DNA of 64,000 bases from Rhizobium hidalgonense (GCF_002914525.1 NZ_LODW01000058.1:1-64000), one strand, 5' to 3'. Positions 1 through 8,245 are shown, counted from the first letter of the stretch. The notes: generated by a model not told the origin, from the sequence alone. Program-made: numbers and translations.

Positions 1-10
1 CATAAAGGAA

Positions 11-26
11 GTGAATCATGATTCAC
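11..26. promoter_or_regulatory. 16-bp perfect palindrome
   Basis: GTGAATCATGATTCAC reads the same on both strands. It carries two GANTC sites (GAATC and GATTC), the target of the alphaproteobacterial CcrM adenine methylase. It lies about 180 bases before the sugar transferase gene, so it could be an operator or a methylation-sensitive site. No protein can be assigned from sequence alone. Confidence 0.35.
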
Positions 27-203
27 AAAAAACAGGAATCCCTTCTGCCACCAGATCTGCTCCAGTTACCGATCAATCATCAACCCGGTCGGCCATGGAG
101 GAATCACGATGTCTCGCAGTTGACGCGAAACGTTTTTTGACGATACGGCAAGGCGATAGCGCAAGAGCGGGTAACCGCCGGTGAGCAAGGAAGAGCTGCG
201 AAC

Positions 204-770
204 ATGGGTTTGAAACGGGCGGTGGATTTTTTCCTGGCTTTGATTGCATCGGTGATCCTGCTCGTTCCGATCCTTATCGTTGCTCTTTGTGTTCGCCTGA
301 CCTCGCCGGGACCGATCCTCTATTGGTCACGACGTGTGGGCCGTTTCAACCGGATCTTCCTGATGCCGAAATTCCGCAGCATGCGCGTCGACACGCCAAC
401 GGTCGCCACGCATCTGCTCGAAAATCCGGATCGGTTTTTGACACCCATCGGGTCGTTTCTGCGTAAATCGAGCCTCGACGAACTGCCGCAGCTCTGGTGC
501 ATTCTGGGGGGCACGATGAGTTTCGTCGGCCCACGGCCGGCACTCTACAATCAGGATGATCTGATAAAGTTGCGAACGGCTTATGGGGTCGACAAACTCC
601 TGCCCGGTTTGACCGGGTGGGCGCAGATCAACGGCCGCGACGAGTTGCCTGTTCCGGAGAAGGTGAAATTCGACATCGAATATCTCGAGCGGCGTTCATT
701 CGGCTTCGACATGCGTATCCTCTTTTTGACCGCAGAGAAGGTAATCCGCCGCAAGGGAATACGGCATTAA
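204..770 (+). CDS. polyprenyl-phosphate sugar-1-phosphate transferase
   Basis: This is a short bacterial sugar transferase of the PglC/WcaJ catalytic-domain family. It moves a sugar-1-phosphate from a nucleotide sugar to the lipid carrier and so starts assembly of an exopolysaccharide or O-antigen repeat unit at the inner membrane. One N-terminal hydrophobic segment (about residues 8-30) is followed by the family motifs KFRSM (56-60), DELPQ (92-96, with the Asp-Glu dyad) and GPRP (109-112). At 188 residues it is the minimal form, without the extra membrane domain of WbaP/WcaJ. GGAAGAGC lies at normal spacing before the ATG. The next gene, 122 bases on, is a nucleotide-sugar dehydratase, which fits one operon. 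The sugar it transfers cannot be told from sequence. Confidence 0.9.
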   Translation: MGLKRAVDFFLALIASVILLVPILIVALCVRLTSPGPILYWSRRVGRFNRIFLMPKFRSMRVDTPTVATHLLENPDRFLTPIGSFLRKSSLDELPQLWCILGGTMSFVGPRPALYNQDDLIKLRTAYGVDKLLPGLTGWAQINGRDELPVPEKVKFDIEYLERRSFGFDMRILFLTAEKVIRRKGIRH

Positions 771-892
771 GCTACCTACTTCTGATAGATAAGCGGTGCG
801 GAAGACCTTGATTTCCGATTATTTCAGTTGCGCTCATTGCAGAAAGCGACAAGAAGGTGGTTGTCTGTTGATCTGCGAGACGCTGGTAAGCA

Positions 893-2887
893 ATGCCTGA
901 AAATTCTCCCTCTGAGACATCGCGCTCACGATGGTTGTTGGTGCCGTTGCAGGCGCTCGTTGCCCCATTGCTGGCGATGCCGCGGGTTGCCAAACGCGCT
1001 CTGGCTTTGCTGGTGGATTCCAGCTTTTGTGTTCTGACGATCTGGCTGGCCTATTGCTTCCGGCTGAATGAATGGACGGTGCTGACCGGCGTGCAGTGGT
1101 TGCCGGTTTTCGTTTCGCTGTGCATGGCGCTTCCCATCTTCATCGTCATGGGCATGTATCGGGCGATCTTCCGTTATGCCAATCTGGCCGCTTTCATCAC
1201 TGTCTTAAAGGCGATTGCGATCTACGGCCTCGCCTTCATGGCGATATTCACGGCTCTCAGCGTCCCAGGCGTTCCGAGAACCGTCGGCATTCTCCAGCCT
1301 TTCCTGCTTTTGATCGGGATCGGGCTGTCGCGGCTGGGTATCCGCTACTGGCTCGGAGATGCCTACCAGCGCATCCTTCACAAGAATATGCTTGCGAAGG
1401 TGCTGATCTACGGGGCCGGCAAGGCCGGGCGGCAACTGGCGGCCGCCCTGACGAACAGCGCCGAACTCAACGTCGTCGGCTATCTGGATGATGATCCGCG
1501 CCTCAAGGGCGGCGTCATGGGTGGCTTGCCGATCTATGACCCCTCGGATCTTCCGGAGCTGGCCGAAACGCTTGGCGTGCACAATGTGCTTCTTGCTCTT
1601 CCGTCTGCATCCCGGCAGCGTCGCAACGAAATCCTGGAGCATATCCGCAAAGCCAGGGTGAATGTTCGCACATTGCCTGATCTCACGGCGCTTGCTCAGG
1701 GACGTGTCACTGTTTCCGACATTCGTGAGCTGGAGATCGAAGACCTGCTGGGGAGGGAAGCGGTCGCGCCGCGGCAGGAATTGCTCGACAAAGCAATGCG
1801 CAACAAGGTGGTGATGGTCACCGGCGCCGGCGGCTCAATCGGCGGCGAGTTATGCCGACAGATCCTGCGCAACGCGCCTTCCAGCCTGATCCTGCTCGAT
1901 CAGAACGAGTTTGCGCTCTATAATATCGATGCCGAATTGCGGAAGCTGGCCGAACTCTACGAGCATGAAAATCTGCAGATCGTCCCGATCCTCTGTTCCG
2001 TTCGCGATCAGGATCGAATGGAGCATATCATCCGGAGCTGGCGACCGCAGACCCTCTATCATGCCGCTGCCTACAAGCATGTGCCGCTCGTCGAGCATAA
2101 TGCCGTGGAGGGCATCAAGAACAACGTCATGGGTACGCTTGTTGCGGCTCGCGCGGCGCAGAAATACGGCGTCTCGAATTTCGTGCTGATCAGTACGGAC
2201 AAGGCCGTGCGTCCGACAAATGTGATGGGTGCCAGCAAGAGGCTGGCGGAGATGGTTCTGCAGGCGCTCGCCGCAGAATCGACGACCGACAGAATGCGGA
2301 CGAATTTTTCCATGGTCCGCTTCGGAAACGTCCTCGGCTCCTCCGGATCCGTCGTGCCGCTTTTCAGGCAGCAGATCAAGGAAGGCGGCCCCGTTACGCT
2401 GACACATCGCGAAATCACCCGCTATTTCATGACCATTTCGGAAGCCTCGCAGCTGGTCATCCAGGCCGGCGCGATGGGTGAGGGCGGCGATGTCTTCCTG
2501 CTCGATATGGGAGAACCCGTTCGCATTGCCGATCTTGCCCGCAAAATGGTGGAGCTGTCCGGATTGGCCGTCCGTGACGAGGATAATCCGGAAGGGGATA
2601 TCGAGCTTTCCGTTACCGGCCTCAGGCCTGGCGAGAAGCTTTATGAAGAACTGCTGATCGGGGATAATCCGGAAACAACTGAACATCCCCGGATCATGAA
2701 GGCGCGTGAGGATTTCCTTTTCTGGCCGGAGCTTTTGAAAAAGCTCAACTCGCTCAACGCGGCATTGGATCGGAACGACATGGTTGCTGCACGTATGACG
2801 TTGGCCGAGCTCGTTTCTGGCTATTCGTCGACGGGTGAGGTTTCGGATTTGGCTTTCACCGGCGCCGAAACCAATACGGCCGCCTGA
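893..2887 (+). CDS. FlaA1/CapD-type nucleotide-sugar 4,6-dehydratase, membrane-bound
   Basis: This 664-residue protein belongs to the WbpM/CapD/FlaA1 family, which converts UDP-GlcNAc-type sugars to 4-keto-6-deoxy intermediates for surface polysaccharides. The first 150 residues or so hold about four membrane segments. A first Rossmann-like domain follows (GAGKAG near residue 174), then the catalytic short-chain dehydrogenase domain starting near 305 (TGAGGSIGGE). The active-site stretch near 434-450 (STDKAVRPTNVMGASK) has the Met-x-x-x-Lys form seen in WbpM-like enzymes instead of Tyr-x-x-x-Lys. Full length for the family. It lies just downstream of the sugar transferase, so it probably makes the sugar that is transferred or a later one in the same repeat unit. 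Confidence 0.9.
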   Translation: MPENSPSETSRSRWLLVPLQALVAPLLAMPRVAKRALALLVDSSFCVLTIWLAYCFRLNEWTVLTGVQWLPVFVSLCMALPIFIVMGMYRAIFRYANLAAFITVLKAIAIYGLAFMAIFTALSVPGVPRTVGILQPFLLLIGIGLSRLGIRYWLGDAYQRILHKNMLAKVLIYGAGKAGRQLAAALTNSAELNVVGYLDDDPRLKGGVMGGLPIYDPSDLPELAETLGVHNVLLALPSASRQRRNEILEHIRKARVNVRTLPDLTALAQGRVTVSDIRELEIEDLLGREAVAPRQELLDKAMRNKVVMVTGAGGSIGGELCRQILRNAPSSLILLDQNEFALYNIDAELRKLAELYEHENLQIVPILCSVRDQDRMEHIIRSWRPQTLYHAAAYKHVPLVEHNAVEGIKNNVMGTLVAARAAQKYGVSNFVLISTDKAVRPTNVMGASKRLAEMVLQALAAESTTDRMRTNFSMVRFGNVLGSSGSVVPLFRQQIKEGGPVTLTHREITRYFMTISEASQLVIQAGAMGEGGDVFLLDMGEPVRIADLARKMVELSGLAVRDEDNPEGDIELSVTGLRPGEKLYEELLIGDNPETTEHPRIMKAREDFLFWPELLKKLNSLNAALDRNDMVAARMTLAELVSGYSSTGEVSDLAFTGAETNTAA

Positions 2888-2901
2888 GAAGCGCAGACGT
2901 C

Positions 2902-2942
2902 AAAGCGCGCCTGCGTCAGGCTTGCGTCCTGCAGCGCGCTTT
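2902..2942. terminator. possible terminator hairpin between convergent genes
   Basis: AAAGCGCGC at 2902-2910 pairs with GCGCGCTTT at 2934-2942 around a 23-base loop, just after the dehydratase stop codon. There is no clear U-tract, so it may be part of a dispersed rhizobial repeat and not a true terminator. Confidence 0.35.
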
Positions 2943-3096
2943 CGCTCTATGCAAGTCGTCATCCCAGTACAGCTGCACCCCTTCCGAAGGCATCGAAGCA
3001 ATTGCAGGAAAAGTGCGAAGCGGCTTTCCGTCCGGGATTGCATTGAAACAAAGGTTGGAGCGGTTCGGCGCTTCCGTGAAACCTGTACCGCTCTAG
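2943..3096. repeat. rhizobial intergenic palindromic elements
   Basis: Two short non-coding elements of kinds I recognise from many Rhizobium intergenic spaces lie end to end. One, around 2950-2990, resembles the 'gcatgtcgttatccc...ccgctgcacac' type. The other, around 2995-3096, resembles the 'caattccaggaaaagtgcgaagcgg...' type and ends in an inverted pair, GAGCGGT (3058-3064) and ACCGCTC (3087-3093). The stop codon of the O-antigen ligase gene lies at the edge of the second element. The assignment rests on memory of such elements; a genome search for other copies was not possible. Confidence 0.55.
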
Positions 3097-4367
3097 TTTC
3101 GAACGACGGGCACAAAGCCTGTGCTGCCGCGATCCACGCAAATAAGAGCTACCAGATAAGCGAAGATCGGATCCAGGGCCTTCTGATTGAACATAATGCC
3201 GAAGCTGCCGGTGATGACGTAGCTGCTGACGAGCAGAAGCGCGAGCGCAATGGCCAGATCCCGGCCGGGTCCGGCTTCCTTTCTCCAAGCGCCCATCACC
3301 GGCGTCGCGAGCATCAGCGACAGCGCTGCAATGCCGAAAATGCCGGCATCGATCCCCGCGGTCAGAAAACCGTTGTGGACATGCGAATAGGTCAGTTGCG
3401 GCCTTATGCTTTCGGGCAGCTCTGCCAATACCGAAGCCATCCGGTTTTGCGGGCCATAACCCGTCAACGGGTCCTTGCTGATCGCCGATACTGCGCCTTT
3501 GTACAGTGCGAATCGTGCGCTGAGCGACGTGACCTCGCCGTCGCTGCGTTCGAGCGACGCCATATTCTCCTGCAGCGCCTCGATACGATGAAGGATTTGG
3601 CCGCTGCCGAGGGCGATAAGTCCCGCAAACAGCAAAGACCCGGTGATGGCGAGGCTGCGCAAACTCAGATGGAAGCTGTGTTTGCGAAAATACCAGAGGA
3701 AAATAACGATATGAATGGGTATGACCAGCCAGGCCGAGCGCGTTCCCGACAGCAGGACGCAGCCCAGACCGGCGGCATATCCCAATATGGCAATTCTTTG
3801 CTCGACACTTTTGGGTGATTGAACGTTGAGAAGCGCGATGCCACCGAAAAGAACGCCTATGACGCCCAGTAGTGCGGCGTTCGAAGTCCCGGCCTCTGCC
3901 CTCTCCATCAGAAACATGATCTGGAGCAGACTGAAAAGAAAGGTAACGATCATGCCGATCCCTGCGCCGAGAATAAACAGTGGCACGAGGCTGCCATTGG
4001 GAGACTGGCGCATCCGCGGCAAAACCAGCCAGACCGCAAAGAAAGGCAGCAGCCGGAATATCCAGTCCAGTTCTTCGGAGTAGGGCGGATTGACGAATAT
4101 GCTGGCGATCATCACCAGCGGGTAGACCGACATGCCAGTGGCAACCAGCCGGTCGGATTTCGACAGGCTCAGGGAAAGCCGGCCCATCGCCAGACAGTAG
4201 AGGCCCCACACCATCGATCCGAGAAGGATGAACGAGTTGAAGTTCGGCGAAAGTCCGGGAAGCACGGCAAAGAGAAAGACCGCAATGCGGTTGTTCCGAT
4301 CGAGTGTGCTTCCCGTCCCATTTTCAGGATAGAGCACTGCTATCTTCAGTTGTCTGAGGTATTTCAC
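3093..4367 (-). CDS. O-antigen ligase/polymerase family membrane protein
   Basis: A 424-residue protein with about ten to twelve hydrophobic segments and a long polar loop (about residues 230-310), the shape of the Wzy_C/WaaL family. These proteins polymerise lipid-linked repeat units or ligate polysaccharide to its acceptor on the periplasmic side. The start is a GTG at 4367 preceded by AGGA. It converges on the sugar transferase/dehydratase pair and fits the same surface polysaccharide function. Ligase and polymerase cannot be told apart from sequence. The stop codon lies at the edge of a rhizobial intergenic repeat, so the last codons may derive from that element. Confidence 0.8.
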   Translation of the reverse strand: MKYLRQLKIAVLYPENGTGSTLDRNNRIAVFLFAVLPGLSPNFNSFILLGSMVWGLYCLAMGRLSLSLSKSDRLVATGMSVYPLVMIASIFVNPPYSEELDWIFRLLPFFAVWLVLPRMRQSPNGSLVPLFILGAGIGMIVTFLFSLLQIMFLMERAEAGTSNAALLGVIGVLFGGIALLNVQSPKSVEQRIAILGYAAGLGCVLLSGTRSAWLVIPIHIVIFLWYFRKHSFHLSLRSLAITGSLLFAGLIALGSGQILHRIEALQENMASLERSDGEVTSLSARFALYKGAVSAISKDPLTGYGPQNRMASVLAELPESIRPQLTYSHVHNGFLTAGIDAGIFGIAALSLMLATPVMGAWRKEAGPGRDLAIALALLLVSSYVITGSFGIMFNQKALDPIFAYLVALICVDRGSTGFVPVVRN

Positions 4368-4699
4368 TTGCCGATCCTGACCATGCTGATGCCGTTTCGC
4401 TAAGGATCGCGGTCACGCCTGTCAAGCCGGGGATTGCGTGCAATCTATGGCTTTAAGCCTCGTGGTGTTCCAGCAACAGGCCTCCATGGGCGGAGGCGGT
4501 TCTATGAAATGTCGGAATCCGACATAAAGGCCAGCTACAGCAGTAAACACGTCTGAGGTGCAGTGGGCCGAAGGTTTGGTCGGCATACATATTCGCGCAA
4601 TATCGCTGATTGCATTGAAGGCGCTACGAAGCACGGACAGAAATGATGCGTGGTCGCGGCTATACGGCCAGCTTATATGACCTCGCCGTTGTCAAAGTG
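4368..4699. other. intergenic stretch with one palindrome
   Basis: No convincing gene was found in these 332 bases. The one short reading frame on the minus strand lacks a good ribosome site and family features. The stretch holds the 17-bp palindrome at 4509-4525, listed separately, and probably the promoter of the O-antigen ligase gene. Confidence 0.5.
4509..4525. promoter_or_regulatory. 17-bp perfect palindrome, lux-box-like
   Basis: ATGTCGGAATCCGACAT is a perfect inverted repeat about 140 bases before the GTG of the O-antigen ligase gene. Size and symmetry resemble LuxR-family operators of rhizobia, but no regulator can be named from sequence. Confidence 0.4.
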
Positions 4700-4951
4700 C
4701 TATCGCCAATATCGGCCTGTCATATTTTCGGTCGATGATCGACCGAGGAGGTAGCCGAGGCCGAATGCCAGAATGCCGGTGCCGAGCAACAGGGCGCTGG
4801 CGGTATGCGGATGATCCCTGACGCCGTAGGCGACGGCGTAAGCCTCACGCTTCACCCCATCGGCGGCCGACTTCGCGGCTTTGGTTAAACCCTCTGGCTG
4901 CTCAGCCGGTTTTCCGGTGAATCCGGCGTTCAAATTCTGTTTGTCGGTCAT
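4700..4951 (-). CDS. small protein with one C-terminal membrane segment
   Basis: An 83-residue protein of unknown function. The ATG at 4951 is preceded by AGGAAAGG at good spacing; longer readings of the frame lack such a site. The first 45 residues are polar. A Gly/Leu-rich hydrophobic segment (about residues 51-69, with the GLGYLLGR end typical of small inner-membrane stress proteins) follows, then a short tail. The general design recalls DUF883/ElaB-type membrane-anchored proteins, but similarity is not strong enough to assign it. It lies 37 bases downstream of the DUF2934 gene, which suggests co-transcription. Confidence 0.7.
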   Translation of the reverse strand: MTDKQNLNAGFTGKPAEQPEGLTKAAKSAADGVKREAYAVAYGVRDHPHTASALLLGTGILAFGLGYLLGRSSTENMTGRYWR

Positions 4952-4988
4952 GTCGGGACCTTTCCTGAAATTGGCTCGAGGCGGACGT

Positions 4989-5432
4989 TCAACTCTGCTC
5001 GCGCGTGCCGGGGGAGGCTTCGCGTTGATCGGCATCCTCGAGATCCGTTTTGACGAGGAACGCATCGGTATGTTCGCGCAACGCCTCCCGCAGTGCCGCA
5101 AGATTTGGCCGATTATCGATTTCGGCCTGTACATCGAGTTCATGGGCGTCGAGTTCATGGGCGTCGAGTTCATGGGCGTCGAGTTCATGTTCCGCCAGGG
5201 TCCAATGATGCCGGTGCCGGCCTTCCGGCCTGCCTTCATTTTCCCAGAGGGAATATGCCCTTTTCCGAATTTCCTCCTCGCGGGTGGTTGCCGGCAATCC
5301 GCCGCTATGCCTGTCGGTTTCGTTTGCGTCTGGCCGGGCTTTCTCCCGTCCGCGCGCCCTCGCGACAGATGAAAATTCCGGCCGGGCGTCGCCTAGCTTT
5401 TCCTTTGTCTTGCGTCGTGCTGGGTTTTTCAT
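4989..5432 (-). CDS. DUF2934-domain protein with HELDA tandem repeats
   Basis: A hydrophilic 147-residue protein. The start at 5432 is chosen because AAGGAGACCC stands just before that ATG. The central part (EEEIRKRAYSLWENEGRPEG, about residues 53-72) matches the short DUF2934 motif found in small stress-linked proteins of rhizobia. It is followed by three HELDA repeats and a fourth HELD (about residues 82-100), encoded by 15-bp tandem repeats. The function of DUF2934 is not known. The repeat number may vary between strains. The small membrane-protein gene downstream is probably in the same transcript. Confidence 0.75.
   Translation of the reverse strand: MKNPARRKTKEKLGDARPEFSSVARARGREKARPDANETDRHSGGLPATTREEEIRKRAYSLWENEGRPEGRHRHHWTLAEHELDAHELDAHELDAHELDVQAEIDNRPNLAALREALREHTDAFLVKTDLEDADQREASPGTREQS
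5136..5189. repeat. 15-bp tandem repeat inside the DUF2934 gene
   Basis: The unit GAGTTCATGGGCGTC occurs at 5136-5150, 5151-5165 and 5166-5180 and continues as a partial copy (GAGTTCATG) to 5189. The full copies are identical. On the minus strand they encode Ala-Asp-Leu-Glu-His in reverse order, that is HELDA units in frame, so copy-number change would not shift the reading frame. Confidence 0.9.
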
Positions 5433-5536
5433 GAGGGTCTCCTTGGGGATTTCAACCAACTCGGCCGATCTAAGTTCCAAAAAAACAGTGTATTGAGGGA
5501 AGGGACCCATCACCTCGGTTGGCAAGGCAAGACAAC

Positions 5537-5553
5537 TGGTATACTAGTATGCA
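5537..5553. promoter_or_regulatory. probable GntR operator before the uxuA operon
   Basis: ATACTAGTAT (5541-5550) is a perfect palindrome set in TGGTATACTAGTATGCA, a GTAT-rich inverted repeat. It lies 20-35 bases before the GntR start codon. FadR/UxuR-type regulators bind sites of this size and often their own promoter, so autoregulation and control of uxuA are likely, but not shown. Confidence 0.5.
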
Positions 5554-5573
5554 AACAGTCTCACCGTCCTGGT

Positions 5574-6299
5574 ATGGGTATGCCGCAGGCGTCAGAAACC
5601 GAAGTTTTGGTCGTCCCGCCGCAAGAAATCGGCGGAAGGCTGCGCCGGGTCACCACGGCCGGCGCCATTTATGAGCGGCTGCATGCCAATATCGTCTCGC
5701 TGCGGATGCCGCCTGGCATGCCGCTGCAGGAAAAGCGCATCGCCGAGGATTTCGGCGTCAGCCGCACACCGGTCCGAGAGGCACTGCTCAGACTTTCCGA
5801 AGGCGGGCTGGTCGATATCTATCCGCAGTCGGGTACTGTCGTATCGCGGGTTCCGGTTTCGGCGATTCCCGAAGCCGTCGTCGTGCGCAAGGCACTCGAA
5901 GGCACAACCGTCGAGACGGCTGCTCTGAACGCCACCGCTGCCGATATCGCCCGTCTCGATGCCATCATCGCCCGGCAGCGGTCGCATGCCGCGACCGGCA
6001 ATGCTTCGAGCTTCCATGAGGAGGACGAGGCCTTTCACGAAGCAATCGCGCAGATATCGGGTTATCCCGGCATCTGGGTGATCCTGAAGACGGTCAAGGT
6101 GCAGATTGACCGGGCGCGACGGCTGACGCTGCCGGTGCTCGGACGAATGGACAATGTGGTGCATGAACATCTGATCATCCGCGATGCGCTCGCCGCCCAC
6201 GATGCTGCGGCTGCACGTGATGCGATGATCCACCACCTGAGCGCCGTCATTCCCGACGTCGACGAGCTGCGCTCGCGTTACCCCGATTATTTCTGCTGA
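5574..6299 (+). CDS. GntR/FadR-family regulator of mannonate catabolism
   Basis: A 241-residue transcription factor. An N-terminal winged helix (about residues 28-90, with EDFGVSRTPVREAL) is followed by an all-helical FCD ligand domain with the metal-site residues expected for the FadR subfamily (EEDEAFH, VVHEHL, MIHHL). ATG codons at 5574 and 5580 are both possible starts; an upstream in-frame ATG at 5493 would place the operator-like palindrome inside the gene and is less likely. The stop is 44 bases before uxuA, so the two are probably co-transcribed and this protein probably controls hexuronate degradation. The inducer is inferred from the neighbour only. Confidence 0.85.
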   Translation: MGMPQASETEVLVVPPQEIGGRLRRVTTAGAIYERLHANIVSLRMPPGMPLQEKRIAEDFGVSRTPVREALLRLSEGGLVDIYPQSGTVVSRVPVSAIPEAVVVRKALEGTTVETAALNATAADIARLDAIIARQRSHAATGNASSFHEEDEAFHEAIAQISGYPGIWVILKTVKVQIDRARRLTLPVLGRMDNVVHEHLIIRDALAAHDAAAARDAMIHHLSAVIPDVDELRSRYPDYFC

Positions 6300-6343
6300 C
6301 GGCAGATCCAGACACGAAACAAAATGCAAGGGAAGGAAGAAGC

Positions 6344-7531
6344 ATGCGGCAAGGTTGGAGATGGTTCGGGCCGGAAGCGCCGGTAACGCTGGATGATGTC
6401 CGCCAGACGGGCGCGACCAATATCGTCTCTTCGCTGCACCAGGTGCCGATCGGCAGGGCCTGGACGGAAAAGGAAGTGCGCGAGCGCCAATCGCTGATTG
6501 AGACGACGCCAGGCGACCGTTCGCCGCTCGTCTGGTCGGTGGTCGAGAGCATTCCGATTCCCGATGCCGTCAAACGCAAGGGCGGCGAGGCGAGGGGCGA
6601 AATCGAGGCGTGGATCGCCAGCCTCGAAGCGGTGGCCGCCTGCGGCATTCCGATCGTCTGCTACAATTTCATGCCGGTGGTGGACTGGACCCGCACCGAA
6701 CTCGACTTCGTGACGCCGACTGGTGCCACCGCCATGCGCTTCGATCACGAGCGCTTCGCGGCCTTCGACCTCTTCGTCCTGGAGCGGCCGGATGCGGGCC
6801 AGCAATATTCCGCGGAAGATCGCGAACGGGCCCGTGTCGTCTTCGAGGCGATGTCGGAGGCGGAGATCGCCGAGATCACCCGTATCATCACCTCGGCTCT
6901 GCCTGGTTCGACCACCGAGCCCCTCACCATTCCGGCCTTCCGGGAAAAGCTGGTCGCCTATAGCGGCATCGACGCCGCCCGGCTGCGCCGGCATCTGATC
7001 GAATTCCTGGAGGCGGTGACGCCGGCTGCCGAAGCCCGCGGCGTCAAGCTGACGCTGCATCCGGATGATCCGCCGCGTTCGCTGTTCGGCCTTCCCCGCA
7101 TCGCTTCGACGAGCGATGATTATGCCGCTCTCTTCGATGCGGTGCCGTCACCGGCGAACGGCATGTGTTACTGCACCGGCAGTCTCGGCGTGCGCGCTGA
7201 GAACGACCTGCCGGCGATCGCCCGCCGCTTTGCTTCGCGCATACACTTCGCCCATCTGCGTGCCACGACCCGCGAGGGCGACGGCCGGACCTTCCATGAA
7301 AGCGCGCATCTCGAAGGCGACGTCGACATGGTTGCGGTGCTCCGGGAGTTGGTGGCGGAAGATAAGCGCCGCAGTGCCGAGGACACCATCGTCTTCCGCT
7401 CGGACCACGGCCATCGCATGCTCGACGATCTCGACAAAACAGTCACCCCCGGCTATCCGGCGATCGGCCGCATGCGCGGCCTTGCCGAACTGCGCGGCAT
7501 CCTGCATGCGCTGGGCGCCCCGCCGAACTGA
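6344..7531 (+). CDS. uxuA: mannonate dehydratase
   Basis: UxuA dehydrates D-mannonate to 2-keto-3-deoxy-D-gluconate in the glucuronate branch of hexuronate breakdown, in the cytoplasm. The 395-residue product has the family start (WFGPEAPVTLDDVRQTGA), the stretch GIPIVCYNFMPVVDWTRT, the LHPDDPP segment and the metal-binding RSDHGHRM stretch near the C-terminus. Full length. GGAAGGAAGAAGC precedes the ATG. The usual partner genes (uxaC, uxuB, transporter) are not in this window. An aldose-1-epimerase family gene lies 4 kb away but is not linked by an operon. Confidence 0.95.
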   Translation: MRQGWRWFGPEAPVTLDDVRQTGATNIVSSLHQVPIGRAWTEKEVRERQSLIETTPGDRSPLVWSVVESIPIPDAVKRKGGEARGEIEAWIASLEAVAACGIPIVCYNFMPVVDWTRTELDFVTPTGATAMRFDHERFAAFDLFVLERPDAGQQYSAEDRERARVVFEAMSEAEIAEITRIITSALPGSTTEPLTIPAFREKLVAYSGIDAARLRRHLIEFLEAVTPAAEARGVKLTLHPDDPPRSLFGLPRIASTSDDYAALFDAVPSPANGMCYCTGSLGVRAENDLPAIARRFASRIHFAHLRATTREGDGRTFHESAHLEGDVDMVAVLRELVAEDKRRSAEDTIVFRSDHGHRMLDDLDKTVTPGYPAIGRMRGLAELRGILHALGAPPN

Positions 7532-7568
7532 GGGCGCCCGGATCGCCGCCCTGCGCCAGCGGAAATCG

Positions 7569-7605
7569 GCGCGCTCTGAAGTCCAAGCGGTACTTCAGAG
7601 CGCGC
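7569..7605. terminator. 14-bp hairpin between convergent uxuA and tetR genes
   Basis: GCGCGCTCTGAAGT (7569-7582) pairs perfectly with ACTTCAGAGCGCGC (7592-7605) around a 9-base loop. The stop codon of the TetR gene lies inside the right arm. No long U-tract follows on either strand, so it may end transcripts from both sides only partly, or protect 3' ends. Confidence 0.5.
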
Positions 7606-8242
7606 AACCCTTCAAAAATAGATCGGTGCACATCTTCGCCCGTGCCGCGATCGCATCGATCTTCGGCGGCGGCTCCTGGCGCAGCATCGCGGCGCGCTGC
7701 GGCTCCATGATCATCATGCCGCGCAGCATGCCGCAGGCCGCATGCGGATCGTTGAGTGTTATCAGTCCACGCTCGATCTGCCTGCGCAGCCAGTCCTCCA
7801 TCAGCGTGTTGGTCCTGACGATAGCCTTCTCATAAAAGCTATTGGCGATCTCCGGAAAGCGGTCGGACTCACTGATGACGAGCCGGGTGACGGTGATCGT
7901 ATCCAGTGACAGTGCCAGCATGCCATAGGCCGTCAGCATACGTTCCAGCCCCTGCCTGAGATCCGCTACGGCGAGCGTCCCGGGGTCAAGCGCCATGAGG
8001 AAGCGTCCGGTCCGCTCCGTGACCATCTCGGAAAAGAGGTCCGCCTTCGTTGGAAACAGGCGGTAGAGCGTCTTGGTCGAAACCCCTGCGTCTTGTGCGA
8101 TTGCAGCGATGCTTGCCGCGGCATAGCCGCTCTCATGAAACTGCCTGTTCGCCGCCTCGATGATGACGTTTCTCGTATCGTCGTCGCAGCGGATTTGCGG
8201 TCGGCCTCGGGGCCTCTTCTCGATTTCGTGATTTTGGACCAT
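7595..8242 (-). CDS. TetR-family repressor of the adjacent efflux pump
   Basis: A 215-residue protein with a TetR N-terminal helix-turn-helix (about residues 20-65, AIAQDAGVSTKTLYRLFPTK) and a helical ligand domain of the AcrR type. The ATG at 8242 was chosen because longer readings run back over the operator region. It is divergent from the emrA-like gene with 136 bases between the starts, which hold several inverted TTTTCCAAA copies, so it most likely represses the pump genes and itself until a toxic ligand binds. Confidence 0.88.
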   Translation of the reverse strand: MVQNHEIEKRPRGRPQIRCDDDTRNVIIEAANRQFHESGYAAASIAAIAQDAGVSTKTLYRLFPTKADLFSEMVTERTGRFLMALDPGTLAVADLRQGLERMLTAYGMLALSLDTITVTRLVISESDRFPEIANSFYEKAIVRTNTLMEDWLRRQIERGLITLNDPHAACGMLRGMMIMEPQRAAMLRQEPPPKIDAIAARAKMCTDLFLKGCAL

Positions 8243-8245
8243 GAC

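Noticed and set aside
1850-2686. Long minus-strand reading frame of 278 codons
   Set aside because: It lies fully opposite the catalytic domain of the nucleotide-sugar dehydratase and has no family features; it is a GC-rich shadow frame.
2959-4209. Long minus-strand frame of 416 codons
   Set aside because: It overlaps the O-antigen ligase gene in another frame and reads as low-complexity Arg/Ala-rich sequence without membrane pattern.
4422-4634. Possible 70-residue gene on the minus strand
   Set aside because: No ribosome site, odd composition (many Cys/Pro) and it covers the palindrome at 4509; more likely non-coding.
5136-5189. Possible CRISPR array
   Set aside because: The repeats are 15 bp, directly adjacent without spacers, in frame in a gene, and no cas genes are present.
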